Origin: JAAYXU01 sp050942555 | Lineage (GTDB): Bacteria; Bacillota; Clostridia; Christensenellales; UMGS416 | Direction: 5' to 3' | Assembly (NCBI GenBank): GCA_050942555.1 | Contig: JBMNNN010000082.1 | Span: 1 to 8,697 of the forward strand | DNA length: 8,697 nucleotides | Part shown: positions 1 through 6,452 of the stretch, in pieces | How positions within the stretch are numbered: position 1 is the first letter of the stretch | Layout: each line of letters begins with the position of its first letter | Program-made: the position numbers and the translations under genes | The notes under the pieces: model-generated | Database searches by the model: none | The model's input: the letters and a program-made list of their open reading frames with translations, nothing else | What the model was told of the DNA's origin: nothing

Positions 1-1815
1 CACGTTAATCCCGGTAAATATAAGGCGCTCGGGCCCGCGCAGTCCCCACGCCCGCAGCGCATCGGACAGGTGGTATACGGGCTTGTCCAGCACAAGCAGC
101 GGAACAACGCCGTCCCGCTCCAGAAGCACCGCCGTATGGCTCCCGTCCCCCGCCGTACGCAGCGAATAACCGTCGCCCGCAAACCGGGCCCACGGCAGGC
201 ATGACGCGACCAGAGCGGCTGACAGCGCCGCCGCTGCCAGCACGCGCCAGCGCGGTCGGAGCCGTACAGCCTGCGGGGAAAGCGCCAGCGTCAGGGCGCC
301 CGACAGCGCGAGAGCAGCCGCGGGCGGCGGCGGCAGCGCGAGTACCGGCGCGCGCCGCGCCGCCTGCTCCGCCAGCAGCAGCCACCACCGCGCCATCGGC
401 GCGATCAGCATCGCCGCAGGACAGGACAGCGGAGGCCACGCCGCAGCCAGCAGCGCGAACACGATGGAAACCGTCAGTATGACCGTCGTCGCGGGTATGA
501 AAAGGAGATTCGCCACGAACGCAGCGGGAGCCAGATCGCCAAAATACAGCGCCATCCACGGCCATGTGGTCAGGATCACGCAGCCCGTCACGAGCAGCAG
601 CCCCAGCAGATACAGCGCAGGCCTGCGTACCGCTGCGGGCAGCGCGGACTCGCGCAGCCGCCTTATAAGCAGCGCATCCAGCGCCGGATAGAGCAGCACG
701 ATTCCCGCCGCCGACAGGAAGGAGAGCTGCAGGCCGACGTCCAGGAGATCCAGCGGGCGCGCGATCAATATGAGCACAAATACGGCGCCCAGGCTGTTTG
801 CCGGAGAATAGGCGCGTCCTGCGATGCGCCCCGCCGTGAGCACGCCCCATAACGCCATCGCCCGCAGCACCGAGGGGCGCGGGCCCGTCAGCAGGAAATA
901 GAACGCGAGCAGCGCAGCCGACAGGAGCGTGATCGTCATCGCGCCCCAGCGGCACCGCCTGCCCAGCGCGTGTACCATCATCAGCAGTATGCCCACATGG
1001 AGCCCTGAAACCGCCAGCAGGTGGGCGATGCCCAGCCGTGCGAAGTCGTCGCGCGCGCCGCCGGGCATGCTGCCCGCGTCGCCCGTCAGCAGCGCGCAGA
1101 CCGCCGCGGCGCGGTCCTCGCCGATCCACCGCTCCGCCGCCGACCGAACACGGGTACGGATGCCCAGCACCGCGGACTGCCACCACGGGGGATCACCCTT
1201 GTCTATCTCTGCCTGGCCGACTTGCAGTATCGACTCAAAGCGAACGCCGTCCAGCATGAGGCGCAGCCTTTTATCATACCCGCCCGCGTACTGGGCTGCC
1301 GGGGGAACCGAGAGCGTCATCGGCCCCGTAACCCGGCATCCGGGCATGAACTCCTGCGCGATGCCCGCGCCGCCCCCGTAGAGCGTCAGCGCGACTCGTC
1401 CCTCCAGCGGCAGCAGCGGGCCATCCGCTTGCCCGGCCAGCACATCGCGCAGTATCACTCGTATGCTGGACGCGCCCTCCACGGGAGCTTCAGCTACGAC
1501 GCCCCTCACATGCGCGTATTCGCCCGCTCCCTGAGGATGCCGGTGCCAGTCGGGAACCGCCCCGGTCATCGCTCCCGCGCCCAGCAGCAGCGCGAAGAGG
1601 CACAGCGTAATCGCGATGGAGCGGCGCAGCGCATACAGCACGGCCATCAGCGCCCACAGGAGCGCGGCTGCGGCCGGTATGATATGCATCGGAAGCGCTA
1701 AGCGGAACCCGGCGTAAAGGCCGGCTCCATAAAAGAGCGCCAGCACAGCCATCGGCTGCCCGGCCAGCGCCAGGATGGGTTTGCGCGGGGGTAGAGGCGC
1801 CTGTTCAGAGCACAT
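1..1815 (-). CDS. comEC: ComEC/Rec2-family DNA-uptake channel (3' end outside window)
   Basis: Likely inner-membrane channel that carries single-stranded DNA into the cell during transformation. Translating the minus strand from ATG at 1815 gives 605 codons with no stop before the left edge, so the C terminus is missing. An N-terminal hydrophobic block (residues about 12-80) is followed by a soluble OB-like region (about 95-200). The competence domain then shows the hallmark HLLAVSGLHVGIL (265-277), RPSVLRA (313-319) and GLQLSFLSAAGI (361-372), with many membrane segments to about 540. The final part (546-605) falls where the metallo-beta-lactamase-like domain normally starts, but lacks the usual DVGQGD motif. 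A run of four prolines lies at 495-498. The start overlaps the upstream hydrolase gene by 11 bases; no clear Shine-Dalgarno precedes it, so coupled translation is likely. Family identity is firm; transport activity is inferred. Confidence 0.93.
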   Translation of the reverse strand, partial: MCSEQAPLPPRKPILALAGQPMAVLALFYGAGLYAGFRLALPMHIIPAAAALLWALMAVLYALRRSIAITLCLFALLLGAGAMTGAVPDWHRHPQGAGEYAHVRGVVAEAPVEGASSIRVILRDVLAGQADGPLLPLEGRVALTLYGGGAGIAQEFMPGCRVTGPMTLSVPPAAQYAGGYDKRLRLMLDGVRFESILQVGQAEIDKGDPPWWQSAVLGIRTRVRSAAERWIGEDRAAAVCALLTGDAGSMPGGARDDFARLGIAHLLAVSGLHVGILLMMVHALGRRCRWGAMTITLLSAALLAFYFLLTGPRPSVLRAMALWGVLTAGRIAGRAYSPANSLGAVFVLILIARPLDLLDVGLQLSFLSAAGIVLLYPALDALLIRRLRESALPAAVRRPALYLLGLLLVTGCVILTTWPWMALYFGDLAPAAFVANLLFIPATTVILTVSIVFALLAAAWPPLSCPAAMLIAPMARWWLLLAEQAARRAPVLALPPPPAAALALSGALTLALSPQAVRLRPRWRVLAAAALSAALVASCLPWARFAGDGYSLRTAGDGSHTAVLLERDGVVPLLVLDKPVYHLSDALRAWGLRGPERLIFTGINV

Positions 1816-2539
1816 ACGCGTCAAACGCGCGAGCCAGCGCTGCTCCGGGATGAACCCGCGCGGCTTCGGCAGCCAGTTCGGCGCGATCGGCGTCGGGGGG
1901 CAGATGCGTCAGTATCACCCGCGGACACCCGGCGTCCAACCCGATCCGCGCAGCCTGCGCGACCGACAGGTGGGGCGTTTCGGGCGTCCGGTCCCGCTCC
2001 AGGCAGCCCGCTTCGCACAGGAAAAGGTCCGCGCCGCGCGCAAGCGGCGCAATCCGGTCGTGCATACGCGTGTCCCCGGTGTAGAGAATCCTTCGTCCCC
2101 GGCACGAAATGCACATCGCATACGACGGCACCGGGTGCTCCATCGGGTAAAATGTAATGGTAAAAGGGCCCTGCCTTGCCATAAAGCCCGGCTCGATATG
2201 GGATACGGCGAACGCGGGCTCGCCGCGCAGAAACTCCGCCTCCGCGCCAGGCGAGCCGGGACAAAATACCGGAAGCGGACAGGTTACGGGGGCTCCCCGC
2301 TTCACGAGCGCCGCAAGCGCATAGCGGAGAACTCCCATATCCGCGATATGGTCGCTGTGCAGGTGAGACAGCGCTACCGCACTTAGCTCATTTAGAGCGA
2401 TCTCCCGCTGCAGGCGCATGAGCGCGCCCGGGCCGCATTCCAGCAGCATATGAAACCCGTCTTCGGAGACAAGATACGCCGAACAGGCGCCGTCCGCAGG
2501 CGGGTAGGGTCCGTATTCGCCCAGTATCGTCAGCTTCAT
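1805..2539 (-). CDS. Metallo-beta-lactamase-fold hydrolase, RNase Z/YhfI-like
   Basis: A 244-residue cytoplasmic metallo-hydrolase. The zinc motif SHLHSDH gives H59, H61, D63 and H64. Further expected ligands are H135 (MEHPVPSY), D156 (YTGDT) and H212 (THLPP), so the active site looks complete. The order and the short single-domain layout resemble the RNase Z-like group that includes Bacillus YhfI, whose substrate I do not know. The long exosite arm used by true tRNA 3'-processing RNase Z is not evident, so a tRNA role is uncertain; a phosphodiesterase or other ester hydrolase is equally possible. The start is well supported by AAGGAGG about 6 bases upstream. It follows the ECF S gene by 33 bases and its 3' end overlaps the comEC start, which places it in the same transcript and suggests co-translation with ComEC. 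Confidence 0.88.
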   Translation of the reverse strand: MKLTILGEYGPYPPADGACSAYLVSEDGFHMLLECGPGALMRLQREIALNELSAVALSHLHSDHIADMGVLRYALAALVKRGAPVTCPLPVFCPGSPGAEAEFLRGEPAFAVSHIEPGFMARQGPFTITFYPMEHPVPSYAMCISCRGRRILYTGDTRMHDRIAPLARGADLFLCEAGCLERDRTPETPHLSVAQAARIGLDAGCPRVILTHLPPDADRAELAAEAARVHPGAALARAFDAYVL

Positions 2540-2572
2540 CGCACGCCTCCTTCCCGCGGGGTGAAAGCGCTC

Positions 2573-3118
2573 CTACTCCCTGGGGTGTTCTTCACCGTCC
2601 CGCTTGCGCAGGGCCCGCACCTGCGGGACACGCTCTAAAAGCGGCAGGAGCGGCAGCGCGAGGGCCGCGCTTCCCGCCGCCTGCAGGAAATTGAAGGGCA
2701 GTCCCGCCAGCATGACCGCAGGCCCGAAAACCGCCCACTCATAGGCCGCGTAACCGACCGCCATGAAAACGCCTCCGGCTAGCATGGCCGCAAGCCGCGC
2801 CCACAGCCGGTCTCCCAGCATTCGCATGAGTCCCGCCGTGATGAGCGCCATCAGCGTCTTGATAACGAGCGTGCCGGGGGCATACTGCGCGGCGCTTGCC
2901 AGCAAGTCCGCAAGAAGCGACCCAAGCCCCGCAGACACCGCGCCAAGCGGGCCCAGCATCCATGCCGAGGCGTATATCATGCTGTCGCCGGGGTGGATGT
3001 AGGCTCCGGTAATGACGGGCATGGGCACCGGAATGCGCAGCAGCGTGAGCACCGTTACCAGGGCGGCCATAAGCGCAGCGATGACGATCCGGCGTATGAG
3101 CGTGCGTTCTGTGTTCAT
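2573..3118 (-). CDS. ECF transporter S component (substrate unknown)
   Basis: A 181-residue membrane protein, probably the substrate-binding S component of an energy-coupling-factor vitamin importer. It resembles the family Pfam names ECF-ribofla_trS (PF07155). Family-like features are the N-terminal RRIVIAALMAAL helix (9-20), IHPGDSMIYASAWMLGPLG (41-59), a small-residue-rich helix ending in LLADLL (68-73), and YAPGTLVIKTLMALI (79-93). About six hydrophobic segments are visible (roughly 11-27, 46-56, 58-75, 82-100, 108-128 and 143-163), followed by a basic then acidic tail. No EcfA ATPase or EcfT gene is in the window, so it presumably uses a shared ECF module encoded elsewhere. The 33-base gap upstream has GAGGGGA before the ATG and leaves no room for a riboswitch. 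The ligand cannot be read from the sequence. Confidence 0.87.
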   Translation of the reverse strand: MNTERTLIRRIVIAALMAALVTVLTLLRIPVPMPVITGAYIHPGDSMIYASAWMLGPLGAVSAGLGSLLADLLASAAQYAPGTLVIKTLMALITAGLMRMLGDRLWARLAAMLAGGVFMAVGYAAYEWAVFGPAVMLAGLPFNFLQAAGSAALALPLLPLLERVPQVRALRKRDGEEHPRE

Positions 3119-3151
3119 GGCTTCCCCTCATGCGAAAGGCTCAGCTGCCTG

Positions 3152-3709
3152 TCAGGCCCGGTCCATGTACTCGTGGGTACGGGTATCGATGCGTATCTTC
3201 TCGCCCTGATTGATAAAAAGAGGGACGTCGATCGCAGCGCCGGTCTCCAGCACCGCCTGCTTGGTCACGTTCGTCGCGGTATCCCCGCGGACACCCGGTT
3301 CGGTCGAGACCACCTCGAGTACCACGAAATTGGGCGGCTGCACCGAGAAAGCCTTCCCCTTGTAGAGCCGGATAGTTATGTTCATATTCTCTACGATATA
3401 GGGGAGCGCCTCCTCGACCTGTTCCTTCCCAAGAGGTAGCTGCTCGTAGCTCTCGTTGTCCATGAAATAATACAGCTCGCCGTCGCTGTACAGATACTGC
3501 ATTTCCCTGGTCTCTATATGCGCGCGGTCCATTTTATCGGTGGGACTGAACGTGCGCTCGATGACCGCTCCGGTGATCACATTCTTGAGCTTGGTCCGCA
3601 CGAACGCGGCGCCTTTGCCGGGCTTCACATGCTGGAACTCCACAATCGTATAGATCTGTCCCTCGATGTCGATGGTTAGTCCCTTTCTGAAATCCCCTGC
3701 CGATATCAT
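3152..3709 (-). CDS. efp: Elongation factor P
   Basis: Cytoplasmic translation factor that binds between the P and E sites and helps the ribosome form peptide bonds at proline runs. Its 185 residues match the normal three-domain length. The N-terminal KOW-like domain carries the tip loop KPGKGAAF, with K32 at the position that receives a post-translational modification in many bacteria (5-aminopentanol in Bacillus). Typical EF-P stretches follow: RTKLKNVITGAVIERTF (38-54), YLYSDGELYYFMDNESYEQ, and the C-terminal GDTATNVTKQAVLETGA and PLFINQGEKIRIDTRT. The ATG is preceded by GGAGG at a 7-base spacing. It lies 24 bases downstream of the M24 peptidase gene, an arrangement also seen in Bacillus (yqhT-efp). 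No modification enzyme is encoded in the window. Confidence 0.98.
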   Translation of the reverse strand: MISAGDFRKGLTIDIEGQIYTIVEFQHVKPGKGAAFVRTKLKNVITGAVIERTFSPTDKMDRAHIETREMQYLYSDGELYYFMDNESYEQLPLGKEQVEEALPYIVENMNITIRLYKGKAFSVQPPNFVVLEVVSTEPGVRGDTATNVTKQAVLETGAAIDVPLFINQGEKIRIDTRTHEYMDRA

Positions 3710-3733
3710 ATCCGATCCTCCGATATTATTTCT

Positions 3734-4795
3734 TTACAGCACAATAAGTTCCTTCGCGGACTCGAGCAGCGGCTCGCACCCATCCCCGGTAATGAGCGCC
3801 GTATCTTCGATGCGCACGCCGCCCAGTCCCGGCAGATAGATCCCCGGCTCGATGGTAACGATCATGCCCGGCTCAAGCGGCTCTTCGTTCTTGGATGACA
3901 GCCTGGGCTGCTCGTGAACCGCAAGGCCCACTCCGTGCCCCAGCGCATGACCAAACTGTGGACCGTAGCCTGCGTCCCCGATGATTCGCCGGGCCGCCGC
4001 GTCCAGCTCCCGGCCGGTCATGCCGGCTGATGCCGCGTCCAGGGCGGTGAGCTGCGCCTTCAGTACGATCGCATATACTTCGCGCAGCGTGGGATCAGGC
4101 TCGCCCACCGCCACGGTGCGCGTCATATCGGACCTGTACCCGTCCACAGTCGCGCCAAAGTCCATCGTGATCATGTCGCCGGGTTGTATTTGCCGCGGAC
4201 CGGTCTCCGCGTGCGGCATCGAGCCGTTGGGGCCCGACGCGACGATCATCGGAAAGGCAGGCGACGCGCCGCGTCGCGCAAAGAAATAGTCCATCTCCGC
4301 CATGATATCGTACTCCGACACGCCGGGACGGATGAAGGGCAGTATGTGGGCGAAGCCTTCGTCGGTCAGCCGCGCCGCACGCCGCATGATTTCGATCTCG
4401 GAGTCTTCCTTAACGGCGCGGATCCGCTCTCCGATGAGCCCGATCCCCGTAAAGGAGATGCCCGCGCCCTCCAGCTTGCGGTATTCGGAAACCGTCATCG
4501 CATTGTCCTCGAAGCCCACGGTATCGGCTCCCGCTTCCCGGAGACCCGCAAGCACGAATTCCGCAAGCGTTGCGCGGCCAATATCGGCGACGCCGTAGCC
4601 CTCCGCCTGTCGGGCGGCCTGCTCGGTATATCGGGAGTCGGTGATGATCCGGCGCAGCTCCGGGGCGATGAGCGCGGCTCCCTCGCCGGCATATCCGGTA
4701 AAGTAGCGCATATTCTCCCGGCTGGTGAGCACCACGGCCTGTATTCCGAGCGCCGCGGCCTGTTCCAGCAGCTTTCGTTCTCGAACCCGGCTCAT
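3734..4795 (-). CDS. M24-family Xaa-Pro aminopeptidase (YqhT/PepP-like)
   Basis: A 353-residue metallopeptidase expected to remove the N-terminal residue from peptides with proline in second position. An N-terminal creatinase-like domain (about 1-125, with SRENMRYFTGYAGEGA at 25-40 and ITDSRYTEQA at 51-60) precedes the pita-bread catalytic domain. The five metal ligands are visible: D212 (MDFGA), D223 (SDMTR), H287 (GHGVGL), E316 (TIEPG) and E330 (RIEDT). H195 in MPHAETG and H294 in VHEQP are the usual additional active-site histidines. The length is that of the short Firmicutes form (YqhT type) rather than E. coli PepP. A GAAGGGG site precedes the ATG, and efp follows after 24 bases. A possible internal promoter lies in the 47-base gap upstream. 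Exact substrate preference is inferred from the family. Confidence 0.95.
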   Translation of the reverse strand: MSRVRERKLLEQAAALGIQAVVLTSRENMRYFTGYAGEGAALIAPELRRIITDSRYTEQAARQAEGYGVADIGRATLAEFVLAGLREAGADTVGFEDNAMTVSEYRKLEGAGISFTGIGLIGERIRAVKEDSEIEIMRRAARLTDEGFAHILPFIRPGVSEYDIMAEMDYFFARRGASPAFPMIVASGPNGSMPHAETGPRQIQPGDMITMDFGATVDGYRSDMTRTVAVGEPDPTLREVYAIVLKAQLTALDAASAGMTGRELDAAARRIIGDAGYGPQFGHALGHGVGLAVHEQPRLSSKNEEPLEPGMIVTIEPGIYLPGLGGVRIEDTALITGDGCEPLLESAKELIVL

Positions 4796-4824
4796 CCGGT
4801 TGCCCCTTCTCTGGAATTCTCCTC

Positions 4825-4854
4825 AGTATAGCATAATCAGCTTTATCCGCGCAA
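4825..4854 (-). promoter_or_regulatory. Possible internal promoter before the peptidase gene
   Basis: On the minus strand an extended -10 (TGC followed by TATACT at 4830-4825) is paired with TTGCGC (4854-4849) across 18 bases. The -35 matches the consensus only at TTG, but an extended -10 can compensate. Transcription would start near 4818, giving a leader of about 23 bases before the peptidase ATG. This would allow the peptidase, efp and downstream genes to be expressed independently of the two upstream genes. The assignment rests on pattern matching only. Confidence 0.4.
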
Positions 4855-5715
4855 TGCTTCGGCTGCCTTCATGTACATTTTTTTAAGCTCCAGCGCGTCC
4901 TCGGCCATGCGGTCCCTGGATTCGCATAAGACGGTGGGTATCATATCCCTCTCGACAAGTAGCTCGGCCAGCGGCTCGAAGAACGGGCCATACTCCTGAT
5001 CCTCCAGCGTCAGATGGACCCGCTCACCGGCTTTGGAGTAGGCGATTCGGCTGAAATGGATATGAATCCTGCGCATTCGTTCCTGTCCCAGCGCGCAGGC
5101 GATGGCGTCCAGTATCGCTGCGTAATCGTCCTTCCCGCGGATGCTTCCCTGGCCGCGCGCGTTGAGATGGCCAAAGTCAATCGTCGGGATCAGCCGCTCA
5201 TCCAGGCGGCACAGCGCAAGTATTTCCTCGAGATCTCCCAGCTGGCTCAGCCTCCCCATCGTCTCGGGGCACAGCGTGATGTCCCGGTAAGGCCCGTCGT
5301 CGACCTCAGCGAGCAGCGTCTGTATCCCCTCAATCGCCATCGCCAGCGCTTCCCCGCGCCTGAGCTTTCCGACAGAGCCGGGGTGAAAAACCACGCGGGT
5401 CGCGCCCATCGGGTGCGCGACAGCCAGCGTGTTGTGGATATATTTGCGTGAGGCGTCCCGTTTATCGGCGTCCTCGCTGCAGAAATTGATATAATAGGGC
5501 GCATGCACGCTGACTGCGATGCCTGCCTGGCGGGCTGCCTCGCCGATCTTCGCCGCCGTTTCGGTTCGGATATTGGTGCCCTTTCCGCAGGAATACTCAT
5601 AGCAGTCAAGCCCCATATTCCGAATCCATTCGGGCATTTCGTGGCTGTGCTTGTGGCCCTCGTCGTAAAAGGATTTCGAGTTGCCCGACGGACCGAACCG
5701 GATCCGCTCACTCAT
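4843..5715 (-). CDS. Endonuclease IV-like TIM-barrel protein (AP endonuclease family 2 fold)
   Basis: A 290-residue TIM-barrel protein related to Nfo, the zinc endonuclease that cuts DNA at abasic sites. Likely metal ligands are H71 (VHAPYYIN), H111 (FHPGSVG), E151 (CPETMG), D180 and H183 (IDFGHLNARG), H220 (HIHFS), H234 (ERVHLT) and E265 (LCES). These cover eight of the nine ligands of E. coli Nfo. The Asp-x-His pair is changed: the position expected for Asp is occupied by R232, with E231 beside it. From memory, similar proteins with the same motifs occur widely in Clostridia without a known role. An ATG at 5823 is also in frame, but the extra 36 residues would lie inside the phosphatase gene. 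The start at 5715 has GGGGGA upstream and overlaps that gene's stop by 8 bases, so translational coupling is likely. DNA repair is a plausible but unproven role. Confidence 0.85.
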   Translation of the reverse strand: MSERIRFGPSGNSKSFYDEGHKHSHEMPEWIRNMGLDCYEYSCGKGTNIRTETAAKIGEAARQAGIAVSVHAPYYINFCSEDADKRDASRKYIHNTLAVAHPMGATRVVFHPGSVGKLRRGEALAMAIEGIQTLLAEVDDGPYRDITLCPETMGRLSQLGDLEEILALCRLDERLIPTIDFGHLNARGQGSIRGKDDYAAILDAIACALGQERMRRIHIHFSRIAYSKAGERVHLTLEDQEYGPFFEPLAELLVERDMIPTVLCESRDRMAEDALELKKMYMKAAEALRG

Positions 5716-6226
5716 CCCTGTCTTCCCCCGTTTTGTATACGATTTTTCGTTTGAGAAGCGCCCGTTCCATGCGCCGGACGAACCTCGTCCATACCATTTC
5801 CCGCTCCGACAGGGGACTGACAAGAACCGTAAAGAATCCCGCCGCGTTGCCGCCCAGTATATCGGTAAACAGCTGGTCGCCCACCACCGCGCACCGCGAG
5901 CGCGGCACCTGAAGCCGGTTCTGCGCGCGCCTGAAGCCTCCGGGGAACGGTTTTCCGGCGCTCCATATGCACATAATGCCCGCCATTTCGCACGCGCTGC
6001 GCGCGCGCGGCCCGCGGCTGTTGGTCAGAACGCAGATCTTCAGCCCCGCCCGGCGAACGCGGTCGATCCATGCAAGCGTATCCCTGTCGACGGTCCTGCT
6101 GCCCCACGGCAGGAGCGTGTTGTCAAGATCCAGTATCAGGGCCTCGATATCCCGATGCCTGAGCTCCTCCGCATTAAGATCGGTGAGCCGCTCCCGCTCC
6201 AGAGCGGGCTTGAACAAATTCTTCAT
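5708..6226 (-). CDS. YqeG-family HAD-IIIA phosphatase
   Basis: A 172-residue cytoplasmic HAD-superfamily phosphatase of the YqeG type, close to the usual length. Motif I is LDLDNTLLPWG with nucleophile D33 and D35, motif II is LTNS (67-70), motif III is K92 in GKPFPGG, and motif IV is GDQLFTDI with D117 and D122. The first residues (MKNLFKP) resemble the family N terminus, which is why I chose ATG at 6226. An in-frame ATG at 6253 would add nine residues, and neither start has a strong Shine-Dalgarno. This is the first gene of the seven-gene block and follows a strong promoter at 6301-6329. Its stop overlaps the start of the TIM-barrel gene. YqeG-family proteins are probably phosphatases, but the substrate here is unknown. 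Confidence 0.92.
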   Translation of the reverse strand: MKNLFKPALERERLTDLNAEELRHRDIEALILDLDNTLLPWGSRTVDRDTLAWIDRVRRAGLKICVLTNSRGPRARSACEMAGIMCIWSAGKPFPGGFRRAQNRLQVPRSRCAVVGDQLFTDILGGNAAGFFTVLVSPLSEREMVWTRFVRRMERALLKRKIVYKTGEDRDE

Positions 6227-6300
6227 TGGTAGCGATGTTCCGTCCGTTTCCATCCCGGCATAAGGCAGGCGCAGCCGTCTTCGCTGGAAATTTCTAAATC

Positions 6301-6329
6301 AGTGTACAGGATTGGGTGGAGGATGTCAA
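6301..6329 (-). promoter_or_regulatory. Sigma-A-type promoter for the seven-gene block
   Basis: On the minus strand a perfect TTGACA (6329-6324) is separated by exactly 17 bases from TACACT (6306-6301), which matches the TATAAT consensus at four of six bases. Transcription would begin near 6294, about 68 bases before the phosphatase ATG at 6226. It points toward the seven co-directional genes and is the only strong promoter I found for them. Confidence 0.72.
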
Positions 6330-6388
6330 TCGGAAGCGTGTCGGACTGCAGCGCACTGCCTACGGTACGGTAACAGCGCAGGAAACTC

Positions 6389-6417
6389 TTTACTATTTTT
6401 ACATGCCGGTGTAAAAT
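6389..6417 (+). promoter_or_regulatory. Sigma-A-type promoter for the zinc-ribbon gene
   Basis: TTTACT (6389-6394), then 17 bases, then TAAAAT (6412-6417). The -10 matches TATAAT at five of six positions and the -35 matches TTGACA at four. Transcription would start near 6424, about 29 bases before the ATG at 6453, and the promoter diverges from the one at 6301-6329. A perfect inverted repeat covers the spacer and most of the -10 box, so repression at this site is plausible. Confidence 0.7.
6397..6416. promoter_or_regulatory. Candidate operator: inverted repeat TTTTACA-N6-TGTAAAA
   Basis: Two perfect 7-base inverted arms (6397-6403 and 6410-6416) flank the 6-base centre TGCCGG. The repeat lies inside the promoter at 6389-6417 and covers the last part of the spacer and five bases of the -10 box. 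A dimeric protein bound here would block RNA polymerase. I could not match the pattern confidently to a known regulator: CopY- and BlaI-type boxes share TACA/TGTA halves but use a two-base centre. No regulator gene is adjacent. It could instead be an AT-rich coincidence, although two perfect 7-base arms in this position make that less likely. Confidence 0.5.
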
Positions 6418-6438
6418 GGATTCTAGTTTCAGCTCTGC

Positions 6439-6446
6439 GAGGGGAG
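6439..6446 (+). promoter_or_regulatory. Ribosome binding site that sets the zinc-ribbon start
   Basis: GAGGGGAG ends six bases before the ATG at 6453. The reading frame is open upstream to an ATG at 6312, but that one lies before the promoter at 6389-6417, so this site decides in favour of the 59-residue product. Confidence 0.75.
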
Positions 6447-6452
6447 ATTGCG

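Noticed and set aside
5..1186. Minus-strand open frame of 393 codons rich in Ala, Arg and Gly
   Set aside because: It is a shadow of comEC. The true minus-strand frame, set by ATG 1815, carries HLLAVSGLHVGIL and other ComEC motifs and is open to the left edge.
1021..1701. Plus-strand open frame of 226 codons
   Set aside because: It is antisense to comEC, has composition typical of a GC-rich shadow frame, and shows no family motifs.
3119..3151. Riboswitch before the ECF S gene
   Set aside because: Only 33 bases separate it from efp, too few for a known riboswitch, and no conserved element is visible.
4184..4831. Plus-strand open frame of 215 codons
   Set aside because: It is antisense to the M24 peptidase, whose motifs are all intact on the minus strand.
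5716..5823. Upstream extension of the TIM-barrel gene to ATG 5823
   Set aside because: The extra 36 residues overlap the YqeG gene and lack family similarity; ATG 5715 has a ribosome binding site and fits the family start.
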